From: an uncultured Eggerthellaceae bacterium | GTDB lineage: Bacteria; Actinomycetota; Coriobacteriia; Coriobacteriales; Eggerthellaceae | DNA length: 44,053 nucleotides | Direction: 5' to 3' | NCBI GenBank assembly: GCA_934631995.1 | Contig: CAKTYF010000005.1 | Coordinates: 1-44,053, forward strand | Shown: positions 12,101 to 17,517 of the stretch, piece by piece | Position numbering within the stretch: position 1 is the stretch's first letter | Layout of the letters: the number at the start of each line of letters is the position of its first letter | Made by a program: the position numbers and the translations under genes | Notes under the pieces: model-generated | Databases searched by the model: none | What the model was told of the DNA's origin: nothing | The model's input: the letters and a program-made list of their open reading frames with translations, nothing else

Positions 12101-12320
12101 ATGAAACCTGCGTTGAGGTGTCGGTGATAACAACGTTTTCCAACGTAGTCTTCACCTGGACAAATGAGTCGTCTTTTGCACCTCCCTGGATGAATTCAGC
12201 AAATGCATTGAAGTGGCTAAACGTCACCACCATAGCAATGGAGAGAAAAACAGCTAACACCTTTGTCGAAAGGCTATAGCGACTTGTTGCATTCTCCGGA
12301 TTCGCTATTGCATGTTTCAT
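1..12320 (-). CDS. Giant secreted repeat protein / adhesin (C-terminal end outside window)
   Basis: At least 4106 codons read without a stop from ATG at 12320 and run off the left edge. The start is supported by an AGAGGTAGGTGA ribosome site just upstream. The N-terminus is a signal peptide (charged start, hydrophobic stretch VLAVFLSIAMVVTFSHF, probable cleavage after AFA). Then come a beta-sandwich-like region, an Ala/Thr/Pro/Glu-rich stalk (about 11480-11900), a Cys/His motif region with two CTKxEHxH motifs (about 10280-10500), several InlB/Listeria-Bacteroides repeats of the GYxFxGWxxxxxC...YAKW type (about 7330-10240), a MucBP-like stretch near 8750-8860, and a long array of YDG/MBG-like repeats (1-6160). 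This architecture is typical of large cell-surface adhesins of gut Gram-positives. A sorting signal would lie beyond the edge and cannot be checked. Binding partner unknown. The sense strand largely avoids TTA, CTA and TCA codons, which creates very long in-register antisense ORFs. Confidence 0.93.
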   Translation of the reverse strand, partial: MKHAIANPENATSRYSLSTKVLAVFLSIAMVVTFSHFNAFAEFIQGGAKDDSFVQVKTTLENVVITDTSTQVSYKQADVDALGYLPAAAAKVVTFTVTPYDNAATPGPDYTLSEVSYAGGALSPNASGQYSFTPVEGAKLVVKAVAVAAETPAAAETEKPAATDGAEGAATAEDNKGAEAPDASQGAASTNNSNNAANAAAGTDANKGAAEATGADDKTSATDNAAAGDATPATKTPKADATATEKPAAPAQPAGEAASSSDTPAASEPAPEPAVNTFSVNHIGGFFNLFGGINVVVKGSEGMLPADAVMSVSLVKDKAVEKMLETAAAAENKEMVDSVVVDIIFTDAQGNAIEPKGPVSVNFEGVNLKGDSVGVYHVTDALDKVTPVATLDSATDAFAAEHFSTYALIGKIDAQPVVPEGQKIVTVNYVGADGSLVGKGHTEQIGIDEKAINFTVLNGEMYGTDVTVGPEGGYELSVSATDQAQYGITITDNQQIAIANLPSTEQISINLIIQGKETTYRVIEKTEKLNATGTDKYDIKETVVNGRVGDIASFNPEQKEGFTATGFLDQVIKADASTIIEGAYDRNTYTLKYNTNGGSYIEPKSGVYEQEVTVFSGSSSTALTCTKEEHQHTAVPSQAADKNKNKTIGCYTSTQHYGFMSRYWQWDFTCTKAEHTHNDACYTATSTFNPEPTKTGYVFGGWFLDEACTMPAPEKLTLAADAVVYAKWTASNAKYNIVYLKESLDENNNSTYSYFTSEEGTGIVGSTVSAPSNGTVKYYTYAPGDTATIAADGSTIVYGYYNLTEYTIYFNLNKSNAKMNIGGNSYSNSDSPDNQYHFTVKLGQNIGSQWPTSEHIPAVGNSKFYTWNNDGWSSAYASKIVYVTGDILDGANSANNIQAYASWENRLTTKYVRYWLQDADNGNVYVPSEEYCQPINLSNSLRAKTLNGFTLVGSASDPSKPNGAIQADGSAVPNVNQSNVIIDGTNYSEVYNFYYTRNSANLKFYNGDNSTPENTVSVKFGANISSRNYTPSRPASADSEATFAGWYDNANCVGDPYSFATMPSNDVALYAKWVLPTKNTTIHLNYEGAGEPQVVQVTKGQPVDASLLPSEEELENHNPGYDFTGWYTDENCTVKFDQNRPIEADTTIYAGWVKSTKVAYTVKHVAVHDGVETEISSVEARGTIGQDVKVVKLTDEALAAAGYEGYLSVSGASQFLNLSAVAADNVVTFRYMTLDDLKYTVSYVYNGTTVFVENNGTPYDCKSDVAFSVYPNEEAQRWIAMNGYTLKSTFVKVEPGQNAVFELILAPYTITYDLQGGAFAEGVTAPETYTISQVSGTNTIAIPNPESTGRTFAGWTLTEGTYVYDSDTPSDTLEGNPQKDLVLGEVNGYKTIGHLTLKANWQDNAYAFVRFVDTDGTVVANDALAQRFGLTAAADANGWYTLGYEAISADKPASEYAAGTVVKDAPDAAYLTGIKFDAAKLNKFPANAGFNGLDNIAWEQFTVDEGAFGYFDTPNAYHLNGSIQVNTVKYVDGVEDEVVFPDVVGYGIAGDDYPQFGADPVRPGYLFMGWLAPNGTVMTTAEVEALKYTGDATYVAQWSEKKYDVTYVSAGNGTVSNTAGDKGLFVLSTDGITGATAVADLGYKFEGWYKGATFVTNAEVLTPAMVEPQLNYAMDGGKKVYENTEFTAKFVKDDTQTHRLGYTVEYYKNGVLAQTSHVVYGGEAWIGDATSLTVKEGAGAGEVATSGKFPGYHFEKLTLNGTTDIDVPFGSYDLTLAANAASSEGNVFKVYYVEDANVTINYVANTGGTVSTASEQVAPATGTAKGSTATASTGYVFDYWSTDAAGQNKVGTDNLFVPEKNAQGIYEAATYYANFKLSGDKHVVAYEIHYFKQNAAGAYEEVIADAVAKKTSDEQQILTPATINVTESLDKNKYEGYVYATSTEAMNGGAAVTIDAFPRSYTNSTQAAGEEAYVINCYYDLRTDLSYTVKYYWAGDTSTTIAADETVTGQTFGATVSLPADKQKAIAGYTHKNNSGDITIAVSGNVINVYYYKNVELTANSDTKTYNGAVQNVAGFTGAPADAQFNITVDAAGTAVGTYPAQFAAGTVGTVDATGNYIVSSVTDGALEITPLDVSVEITGKSATNEFDGNAHTVTGYTTTINSGLFTEDLISFTGTATATRTEVGTTYMGLAADQFASDDTHNFNVTFTVVADGFQTITPVAAEVIVDIYENARTVTYDGTEHTVAGYDATKTTISNPLYTADMFTATETAAWTAKGTDAGTYPVGVSADDFTNNATETFPNVRFVIHDGALVIDPVTEEVTVTVVGNNDTTEYDGTEHTVTGYQVTSITNAAYDESKFTFAGDATASRTDEGTTFMGLNAGQFANTDTTNFTNVTFVVTDGFQEITPVAAEVVVTITGASSTDVYDGNPHTVTGYTVDISNDLYAEGDFTFTGTATATRTDVGTTDMGLAAGQFANNNKNFSRVTFKVTDGFQTITPVTDQVTVTINGNQITKTYDGNAHTANGYWVSIDNPLYTDDDFTFSGMAMATRFDVGTMDMGMTEDQFTNTNPNFANVKFVVTDGWIKINPLAVEVTVKGANDATEYDGNAHTVEGYTATADSALYNVDENVTFTGAATATRTDAGTTNMGLAVEQFENTNTNFNVTFIVIDGFQTITPVATEVTVTIVGNSDTTEYDGAPHTVTGYTVTTSDPLYTAGDFAFTGTATATRTENGTTYMGMTAADFANKSANFANVTFIVTDGFQAIGAIDVVVTIVGNNDTKTYDGTEHTVTGYQVTNISNTLYTEADFTFAGTAAAARTDAGMTPMDLKAADFTNKNENFKNVTFVVTDGYQAIDPLAVTVNVVGNNDTTEYDGNAHTVEGYVAEATSALYDTAANIQFTGTATATRTDAGTTDMGLAADQFSNTNANFDVAFAVTDGFQTIMPVAAQVTVTIDGNKVTTTYDGEAHRATGYTVGIDNPLYTDADFTFTGTAMAQRTDVGTTYMGLAEGQFSNVNPNFANVKFVVTDGWMEIDPLAVTVNIAGNTATNNYDGSEHTVTGYQVTSISSGLYAEEDFTFTGAATAARTDAGTTNMGLTSAQFTNGNDNFTVTFVVADGFQKIEKIDAVVTIMGNAVTADYNGEVHTATGYVAEANTDLYNVATDFTFAGTALATRTDAGTTNMGLAAGQFTNTNPNFENVTFVVTDGFVKVNPVETTVTIVGNTVTADYDGEVHTATGYVATAASALYDVNADILFTGTATAERTDAGTTNMGLAADQFVNQNANFSKVTFVVTDGFVKVNPISVTVTINGSKITKTYDGAAHIAAGYAVGIDNPLYTPDDIAFTGTSTAQRTNVGTTYMGLAEGQFSNTNPNFANVKFVVTDGWMKIDPLAVEVAIVGNNDTTEYDGNAHTVEGYVATADSDLYDTAANIKFTGAATATRTDAGTTNMGLAPEQFANTNDNFTVTFTVTDGFQAITPVAAEVTVTIVGNSATDDYDGEEHVVTGYQVTGISNPLYTEGDFAFSGDATAARTDNGTTYMGMTAADFANTSANFANVTFVVTDGYQAIGAIDVVVTIVGNHATDTYDGTEHTATGYQVTNISSRLYTQDDFTFAGAAEAARTDAGTTNMGLAASQFTNNNANFKNVVFNVTDGYQTITPLAVEIAIVGNNDTTEYDGNAHTVEGYTATANSDLYDTAANIKFTGAATATRTDAGTTNMDLAPEQFVNANDNFTVTFIVTDGFQTITPVPAEVTVTIDGSKITKTYDGAAHIAAGYAVGIDNPLYTSDDIAFTGTSTASRTEVGTTNMGLAEDQFSNKNPNFANVKFVVTDGWMKIDPLAVTVTVTGNSVTADYDGTVHTATGYVATATSPLYDTAANVQFTGDAIATRTDAGTTDMGLAAEQFANTNANFTVTFTVIDGFAKVNPIATTVTIVGNKNTTEYDGNTHTVEGYVATATSALYDVNANIEFTGTAVAERTEIGTTNMNLAAAQFSNNNPNFSTVTFVVTDGYQTITPVAAQVVVTIVGNNDTKTFDGAAHTATGYTVTTSSPLYTEADFTFAGAANATRTDAGTTNMGLAADQFSNTNPNFADVKFVVTDGWMKIDPLAVEVA
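7330..10240 (-). repeat. InlB-type (Listeria-Bacteroides) repeats within the giant protein
   Basis: At least five segments with the pattern GYxFxGW-x(n)-C-x(n)-YAKW/ANW/AQW are visible: about 10139-10235, 9105-9205, 8868-8965, 8110-8290 and 7530-7640, with a further one near 7330-7400. They are interspersed with Tyr/Thr-rich beta-strand segments of the NYVxNxGGTV and YTVKYYW types. Such repeats are stalk or spacer modules in surface proteins. Confidence 0.75.
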
Positions 12321-12419
12321 CTTGTCACCTACCTCTTCCCGCTTTCCGCGTGCAAACCCCGATGCACGCTTACCCGCTTTTAGATCTTCCTCTTACTGCT
12401 TGTGCTCTGCACTGCTGCT

Positions 12420-12435
12420 TATCAACCTATCAACC
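12420..12435. promoter_or_regulatory. Tandem 8-bp repeat upstream of the giant adhesin
   Basis: TATCAACC occurs twice head to tail (12420-12427 and 12428-12435; GGTTGATAGGTTGATA on the gene strand), about 100 bp upstream of the adhesin start and just after the stop codon of the preceding gene. SARP/BTAD regulators commonly bind short direct repeats, and one such regulator is encoded just upstream, so this is a candidate operator. No convincing -35/-10 pair is obvious next to it. Confidence 0.3.
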
Positions 12436-12440
12436 GATCG

Positions 12441-12875
12441 TTAGACGCACGATTCGGCCAATTTACCAGCAGCTTTGCTTTCGGCGGCATCGTTCGACAA
12501 AATATCGACCGTTGCCAAAAGCAGCTCCAAAAAACTACGGAACTTCATCTCAACACCGCGTTCCACCCAGGTCATCTTGCCCTGCCAGCTGCAATGCTGG
12601 CGAAACATAATGTCCAAGCGAAACGTTGCCAAGCGGCCCGCATGCGAACCCCCAGCAAAACTTGTCTGTCGGTAATCAGACGAATCCGCCTTGTCCATGC
12701 AGTCCAAAACATCTTCTATCGTCAGCGCAAACGTAGCGGCGTTATCGAAGAAAACGCCCTCTGGCAAGCTGCGATGATAGATTGTTCCCTGTATTTGCGG
12801 CGTTGTTTCATCTACGGACACAACGAACTCGTTCGAGTTCACTGGCGCGAAAAGATCATTTTTCACGTATTTCAT
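12441..12875 (-). CDS. Small protein of unknown function beside the BTAD regulator
   Basis: The 144-residue product starts at ATG 12875, chosen because GGGAGG lies five bases upstream; the ORF could extend to 12938, but that start has no ribosome site. No signal peptide or membrane segment is seen. The first 80 residues are mixed, with acidic patches. The most distinctive part is the C-terminal half, with the stretches FRLDIMFRQHCSWQGKMTWV and MKFRSFLELLLATVDIL. I recall similar short proteins with an F.QNA.WQG...W.....FRS.LEL core from gut Firmicutes and Actinobacteria, next to surface-protein genes, without a known function. It lies between the BTAD regulator (286 bp upstream) and the giant adhesin (120 bp downstream), all on the same strand, so a role in adhesin expression or assembly is possible but is only inferred from position. 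Confidence 0.7.
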   Translation of the reverse strand: MKYVKNDLFAPVNSNEFVVSVDETTPQIQGTIYHRSLPEGVFFDNAATFALTIEDVLDCMDKADSSDYRQTSFAGGSHAGRLATFRLDIMFRQHCSWQGKMTWVERGVEMKFRSFLELLLATVDILSNDAAESKAAGKLAESCV

Positions 12876-13161
12876 TTTCGCCTCCCGCGAAGAAACAATC
12901 AGCCCGAACGATACAGGAACACTTTTGGCACTAGACATGCATAGTTACAGTATCCAAAAAGCGTTCCGTTTCTGTTCCGTTTTCGATGATTTTGCGGAGG
13001 TTTTTTAAATTTTTTGTAAGCGGACGCTCACCTTGCATGAGCGGCGGCGCAGAAGGCTTCACAGCGCAATGCCGCGAAGGAGCCGCTCAGTTAGGGCACT
13101 CGCACGAAGCGGTAACACCCATGCACTTGACATTATGCAAGGTCAGAGCCCTTTTTCATCG

Positions 13162-14412
13162 CTAGCACGAAGCTACAGGATCCGTTAAAGCATACCATTC
13201 AGCGGAAACGCGTGCATCTGAACGAGGAAATCGGTCGTGAAAGGCAGACTTCAAGCGGTGCAGAATTGCCTCGGCGTTTTCCTCACCCGCCTCGGGAAGC
13301 AGCACTAAAAACTGCTTGGCATTCAACCGCGAATACACGTCCCCACTGCGCAAATGCTGCGAAAGAATGGCCTCCACGCGACGGGCGTCAAGCGCGACAT
13401 TCTTCGAATTGTCGTAAGAGATGGCAACCACCACGGCGTTGCGCTTTGCACGGCTGGCATTGCGGGCTTCGCGACGCACAAGCGACAGGAACGAATTCCA
13501 GTCGCAACGCATTCCCTTGCCGTCAAATGCTTCTTCGTTCAAAATGCAACGCACCGAATCAATGGGCATTACTTCGCCACTGATTGCCTGACGTGCCTCT
13601 TCGTAGGCTAACTGCAGTTCCGAAGAAGGAACAACGCCCAACTTGTCGTTGAACAGCTTGCTCACGTTTTCGAACACCGCAACGGCTTTTTCGGGACAAC
13701 CCGATGCCGTAAGCGCACGGATGTAGCGGATGTTCAGCTCTTCCGATTCCGGCGCAAAACGCAGTGCACGCTCGCAAACGGCAGCAATTTCGGGCATATT
13801 TTCCTCGCCGCTCAGCAGACGCGTAAGAGTCAGGCACTCATTGATATACGCCGAGCGACCGTATGCGTTAATGGGAGCAACCCAGCTTTCGCCTTCGAAG
13901 CCAGGAAGAAAATCGCCGCGATAGATATCAACGGCGCGTTTATGCAGGTCAATACGCTCTTCGGCACTCTGAGCAAGATCGGCCTTGGCAATAAAATCTT
14001 GGAAGGTGTCCAGGTCAACCAACGTTGTGTACTGTGGATTCCATCGGTATGCACCCGGACGCGCCACAATCAAGTCACGCGCATGCGGCAGCCCCAAGTT
14101 CGCCAGCGCATCACGCGCACGGCTTACGTTATGTTGAAGCGTTTTCAGCGGATCATCGCGTTTTTGGGTTTCGTCCCACAGCACTTCGAAAAGCTCGTTA
14201 ACGGGAACATCACGATCGCGATGAATCACCAGATAAGCCACCAGCATCCAAATGCGGCGGCCACGACCAGCTATATTAATGGATTCGTTTTCGAGGGCAC
14301 CCTCTTCAGGATTTTGCGTGCTCAGAGAAAATGCACCCAACGTGCGCACAAAAATGGAGCCCTGAGCGGGATTGTTGTCCTGGCGCGTTTTTCCAGTCGT
14401 CATCTTTGCCAT
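13162..14412 (-). CDS. BTAD/SARP-family transcriptional regulator with degenerate GGDEF-like C-terminus
   Basis: 416 residues, start ATG with GGGGGAG seven bases upstream. Residues ~20-110 form an OmpR-like winged helix (RRIWMLVAYLVIHRDRD, then VNELFEVLWDE and LKTLQHNVSRARDAL). Residues ~115-270 form a BTAD helical repeat domain (DFLPGFEGESWV, LNIRYIRALTASG, AVAVFENVSKLFNDKLGVVP). These are the hallmarks of AfsR/SARP activators without an ATPase domain. The last ~125 residues (about 290-410) resemble a nucleotide-cyclase fold: LRSGDVYSRLNAKQFLVLLP lines up with the usual LRxxDxxaRxGGDEFxxLLP, but the GGDEF signature reads NAKQF (364-368), so diguanylate cyclase activity is not expected. It could be a sensory or dimerisation domain. 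An AT-rich region with TATTAT-like hexamers lies upstream (14455-14530). It probably regulates the downstream small protein and giant adhesin. Confidence 0.85.
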   Translation of the reverse strand: MAKMTTGKTRQDNNPAQGSIFVRTLGAFSLSTQNPEEGALENESINIAGRGRRIWMLVAYLVIHRDRDVPVNELFEVLWDETQKRDDPLKTLQHNVSRARDALANLGLPHARDLIVARPGAYRWNPQYTTLVDLDTFQDFIAKADLAQSAEERIDLHKRAVDIYRGDFLPGFEGESWVAPINAYGRSAYINECLTLTRLLSGEENMPEIAAVCERALRFAPESEELNIRYIRALTASGCPEKAVAVFENVSKLFNDKLGVVPSSELQLAYEEARQAISGEVMPIDSVRCILNEEAFDGKGMRCDWNSFLSLVRREARNASRAKRNAVVVAISYDNSKNVALDARRVEAILSQHLRSGDVYSRLNAKQFLVLLPEAGEENAEAILHRLKSAFHDRFPRSDARVSAEWYALTDPVASC

Positions 14413-14578
14413 GATTCATCTCCCCCTCTTGATTCCATGCGCTCCGTTGACTGTTCCCTATAATATATGCAAGCGTCTACTATTTAGTGATAGATATCAT
14501 ATTATTTATAGCACATATTTTAACCTAAAATTACCCCACAGACACTGTTTATCACATTTTTAATTGACGCTTGCGGCG

Positions 14579-14602
14579 AAAATGGGACACATGTCCCATT
14601 TT
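14579..14602. repeat. Inverted repeat, 11-bp arms
   Basis: AAAATGGGACA at 14579-14589 pairs perfectly with TGTCCCATTTT at 14592-14602 around a two-base centre. It is followed by Ts on the plus strand, so it resembles a terminator or the end of a transposon remnant, but no plus-strand gene precedes it. A second small stem, GGGTC/GACCC (14607-14622), follows. Confidence 0.6.
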
Positions 14603-14789
14603 TCAGGGGTCAAAGTAGACCCTTTGGAACACAAGTTGGCACGTGCTTTTTCAGGCATTGTAACACGATAAGCTGCAGAAACGCTGAAATCAGTAACGAC
14701 AGTAGAGCGGAAATGGAGGGTATGCAGCTTGGAGTAAGGTGCTCGTTACGCGGGATAAGTGTTCGTTTCGCAAGGTAAACCTTCTTTCT

Positions 14790-15016
14790 TGATTCAAGTT
14801 GTTGAAAAATCGGAGCCAATGCGCAAAATATTCCTGTTCGGGGTAGGTAGGCGAACCCACGCCAAGAGAGCCATCCTGCATTGCTTCCTGTGACCTGGGG
14901 AAATGCGATGCAAAACGCTGCGTATCCAAGTAAAACGAACGAAACCGCGATGTTTCCGCTCATGCATATGCCCCGAACAGGAATATTTTGCACATTCGCG
15001 GCGAAAAAACGACAAG
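14790..15016 (-). repeat. MITE-like inverted-repeat element, copy A
   Basis: GCAAAATATTCCTGTTCGGGG at 14823-14843 (21 bp) recurs as its exact reverse complement at 14971-14991. With one mismatch the arms extend to 26 bp, and imperfectly to about 45 bp. Outside the arms are TTGTTGAAAAA-like ends. The 127-bp interior read on the minus strand shares several blocks with the interior of copy B (about 27294-27419), for example GTCGTTTT/GTTCGTTTT, ACGCaGC/ACGCTGC and CCAGGTCA. No coding capacity is seen. Confidence 0.65.
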
Positions 15017-15179
15017 ATGGACATGAAGCAAAGAAATGAGAGGATGGGGGAGCGCGAATAGAGGGCAGAACGGGACGAGAAAGAAGGCGGCCGCACCGAA
15101 GCACAAAGCAGCAGGGCGATGCGCGCATGTCAAAACTGCATACAGCTTCAAGCGTGCGTCAACTAACGCACCACCGCAT

Positions 15180-15195
15180 TGTTTCACGGGAAACA
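15180..15195. other. parS-like site, one mismatch
   Basis: TGTTTCACGGGAAACA differs at one base from the parS sequence TGTTTCACGTGAAACA, which occurs three times near parAB in this window. It is embedded in a longer palindrome (CGCATTGTTTC at 15175-15185 and GAAACAATGCG at 15190-15200, 4-base centre). It lies in an intergenic region about 27 kb from parA. Confidence 0.55.
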
Positions 15196-15428
15196 ATGCG
15201 TTATCTACGACAGATCGGTCGTTTTATTGTCCCGCCCACCAGGGAATACGATAGAATAGGTTCTGTGTGCTCATACGCATATAAATGCGATTCGTGCTCT
15301 CGCGTGGAAGCTTGAACCGCGCCCGTGTGCGCACGCAGGGGCGATTACCTTTGTCTCCGCGCGCGCCAACAAAACCGATAACAATTACGCGCCTGCGCAC
15401 CCGCTGAAAACCAGCAGAAAGGCAGCTC

Positions 15429-16343
15429 TTGCACCGCTTTCGTCACATTGCAGCATTGACTTTCGCGCTGCTGCTTCTTTCCGCTTGCCTGTGCTCTTGT
15501 GGTAACGCGAAAGCAGCAGTCGCGGGAAAAGACGGTAGCGGCTACGATATCCCCGACACACGCACAACCGTGTTTGACCAGGCAGCAGCCACCAGCGCGC
15601 GCGGCTGCGCAATTGACACAAGCAATGCCGCTGCCGGATACATTTGCGCGCAGGCAACCAGCGCAAGCTCCCTGAAGTTCCAAGTGCTTTGCAATGGCAA
15701 CAGCTATAACTACGACATGCCCAACGATGGCACGACTGAGGCCTTCCCCTTGAACATGGGAGACGGCACATACACGCTGCGCGTCATGCAGAAAATCGAA
15801 GGCAACAACTACGTTCAGCTGTTCTCGACGCAAGTTGACGTGCAGCTGGACTCTGAATTCGAGCCGTTTTTGACCCCGAGCATCTACTGCGATTTCAGCT
15901 CGGAAAGCGATTGCGTGAAAAAAGCACGTGAGCTGGCGGCGAACGCAAAAGACCAGGCCACAGCGGCAGAAGCCATTTATAACTGGATTGTAAACAACAT
16001 TACCTACGACACCGAAAAAGCGGCTCAAATGCAAAACGCCACGGGATATTTGCCCGATCCCGACGAAACGTTTCATGCGAAAACAGGCATCTGCTTTGAC
16101 TACGCTTCGCTTGCGGCGGCCATGCTGCGCAGCGTGGGGATTCCCACGAAAATTGTGACAGGATATGTGGCCGATCAATCTATTTATCACGCCTGGAATA
16201 TGGTGTATATGCAGGACAAATGGGTGAACGTGAGTTTCACGGCGCAGGAAGGGGAATGGACGCGCATCGACACGACGTTCGCCGCTTCGGGGCCGCAAGT
16301 TGTGGGCGGAAAAGACGATTACGTGGATAGGTTCACCTACTAG
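15429..16343 (+). CDS. Transglutaminase-like lipoprotein
   Basis: 304 residues starting at TTG 15429, with AGAAAGG about seven bases upstream. The N-terminus is a lipoprotein signal (ALTFALLLLSAC, lipobox LSA-C20), so the mature protein should be attached to the outer face of the membrane. A beta-rich region follows, then a transglutaminase/protease-like core in the C-terminal half with a complete Cys-His-Asp triad: C222 in GICFDYASLAAAML, H254 in IYHAWNMVY and D281 in RIDTTF. Members of this superfamily cleave or cross-link peptide bonds; the substrate cannot be told. It is 106 bp upstream of the pilin-like operon on the same strand. The close position suggests surface or filament-related work, but a -10-like TATAAT in the gap suggests that the operon can be transcribed separately. 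Confidence 0.88.
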   Translation: MHRFRHIAALTFALLLLSACLCSCGNAKAAVAGKDGSGYDIPDTRTTVFDQAAATSARGCAIDTSNAAAGYICAQATSASSLKFQVLCNGNSYNYDMPNDGTTEAFPLNMGDGTYTLRVMQKIEGNNYVQLFSTQVDVQLDSEFEPFLTPSIYCDFSSESDCVKKARELAANAKDQATAAEAIYNWIVNNITYDTEKAAQMQNATGYLPDPDETFHAKTGICFDYASLAAAMLRSVGIPTKIVTGYVADQSIYHAWNMVYMQDKWVNVSFTAQEGEWTRIDTTFAASGPQVVGGKDDYVDRFTY

Positions 16344-16372
16344 TGCGTAGAAAACGATAGAGACGGTATAAT
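16344..16372 (+). promoter_or_regulatory. Possible promoter of the filament operon
   Basis: A perfect TATAAT lies at 16367-16372 in the 106-bp gap before the PilC-like gene. The -35 region about 17 bp upstream is weak, so only the -10 is supported. Confidence 0.35.
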
Positions 16373-16449
16373 AGAAAGTTGACCAGCGCCAAGACAGCAA
16401 AGCCAAAGGGCACAAACAGCCGCCGAAGCGCAAAGAAGAGGAGAAACGC

Positions 16450-17502
16450 ATGAGCCAGAAAATGCTCGAAAGCAGCGCCATCAGCACCTTTTGCGATAGC
16501 GTTGCCGCCATGTTCTCTGCGGGCATTCAGGTTGATGAGGCGTTGAGCATCCTAAGTGAAAGCTCCGCCGATAAACAGTTCGTCCATATTTGCGCGCAGG
16601 CGCACCGCTCGGTTGCCGCTGGCGCATCGCTTTCCGAAGCGCTTGAGCAAACGGGTGCGTTCCCGTCGCACGTGGTGGGTTCTTTAAGCGCAGGCGAAGA
16701 ATCGGGTCGCATGGAAGAAGTGCTGCGTGGCCTGGCTCTTTACTACAACGAAGAAGCGCGCTTGTTCGCAAAGGTGCGCCAGTCCATTAGCTATCCGGCC
16801 ATTCTTTTCTGCATTATGGCGGTGATTATCGCGTTCGCCATTGTGGTGGTGCTTCCCGTGTTCGCCGACGTGTACGCAGGTTTTGCTGGCAGCTTGACCG
16901 CCGGTTCCTTCAGCTCGCTGAACGTTTCCGTGGTAGTGGGCTGGGTTGCCCTTGCCGTGACCATCGTATGTGCGGTGCTGTGCATTGCTGGCAGCATTTT
17001 AGCGCGCAACGAGAACGGCCGCATGCGTCTGATCAGGTTCTTTGAAGGAATGCCCCTTACGCGCAAGGCAATGTATCAGCTAGCGCTCAGCCGGTTTACC
17101 TCGGCGTTTTCCACGTATCTTTCTGCAGGCACGAACGTCGATGCCGCCATGGAATACTCCATGTCGCTGGTTGAGCACCGCGGACTGCGCGCCAAGCTGA
17201 AGCAAACATGGCGCTCTATGATTGACCCGAACAATCCGCGAAGCCTGCAACAGGCGATATTCGAGAACAACGTGTTTGGAACAGCGTATTCGCGCATGCT
17301 GACCATTGGCGCCGCCAGCGGCAACTTGGTTGAAGTGCTCAGCTCGCTTTCCGACATTTTCTTCAACGATGCCGTGGACCAAATCGACCGCACCATCGAT
17401 AACATTGAACCCATTATGGCGGCGTTCATGACCATCGCCGTGGGCGCCACGCTCATTGCCGTCATGCTGCCGCTGATTGGCATCATGGGTTCGCTGGGAT
17501 AG
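16450..17502 (+). CDS. Type II secretion F / PilC-like inner-membrane platform protein
   Basis: 350 residues, ATG with AGAGGAGA six bases upstream. Two T2SSF domains are visible: the first begins near FCDSVAAMFSAGIQVDEALS with the typical SLSAGEESGRMEEVLRGLALYY, the second near LALSRFTSAFSTYLSAGTNV with MLTIGAASGNLVEVLSSLSDIFF. Three membrane segments are expected (about residues 115-140, 155-185 and 320-348). The length is close to the family's usual 350-400. In type IV pili and type II secretion this protein is the membrane platform that couples ATPase motion to pilin extraction and insertion. It heads a tight run of pilin-like genes and a PilT-type ATPase, so the same role is inferred. Confidence 0.93.
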   Translation: MSQKMLESSAISTFCDSVAAMFSAGIQVDEALSILSESSADKQFVHICAQAHRSVAAGASLSEALEQTGAFPSHVVGSLSAGEESGRMEEVLRGLALYYNEEARLFAKVRQSISYPAILFCIMAVIIAFAIVVVLPVFADVYAGFAGSLTAGSFSSLNVSVVVGWVALAVTIVCAVLCIAGSILARNENGRMRLIRFFEGMPLTRKAMYQLALSRFTSAFSTYLSAGTNVDAAMEYSMSLVEHRGLRAKLKQTWRSMIDPNNPRSLQQAIFENNVFGTAYSRMLTIGAASGNLVEVLSSLSDIFFNDAVDQIDRTIDNIEPIMAAFMTIAVGATLIAVMLPLIGIMGSLG

Positions 17503-17517
17503 CGCAAGGGCACGCAT

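Larger units (their letters stand above)
14413..15428. other. Gene-poor region with inverted repeats and a parS-like site
   Basis: About 1 kb without a convincing gene: ORFs on both strands here lack ribosome sites and family resemblance, and they overlap in several frames. It holds the BTAD gene's AT-rich promoter area (14455-14560), a perfect palindrome at 14579-14602, a small hairpin at 14607-14622, a MITE-like element (about 14790-15016), a parS-like palindrome (15180-15195) and the upstream region of the lipoprotein gene. Confidence 0.6.

Noticed and set aside
222..12104. Very long plus-strand ORFs (222-7001, 7062-9512, 9756-12104)
   Set aside because: They lie exactly in codon register, antisense to the giant adhesin, and arise because its sense strand rarely uses TTA, CTA or TCA codons. 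Their translations are Arg/Val/His-rich and resemble no family.
1..12320. Frameshift or split in the giant gene
   Set aside because: I first placed the start one base out of frame; with ATG at 12320 the frame is consistent from the signal peptide to the left edge.
13020..13090. Terminator after the BTAD gene
   Set aside because: GAGCGGC/GCCGCTC and GTGAGC/GCTTAC pairings exist, but with long loops or wobble pairs and no T-run on the right strand.
13162..14412. Active diguanylate cyclase
   Set aside because: The GGDEF signature is NAKQF; key Gly, Asp and Glu residues are missing.
14610..15254. Small ORFs on both strands in the 14.6-15.3 kb gap
   Set aside because: They overlap one another, lack ribosome sites, cross an inverted-repeat element and have no recognisable domains.
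15345..16526. 393-codon minus-strand ORF
   Set aside because: Antisense to the transglutaminase-like lipoprotein, which has a signal, triad and ribosome site.
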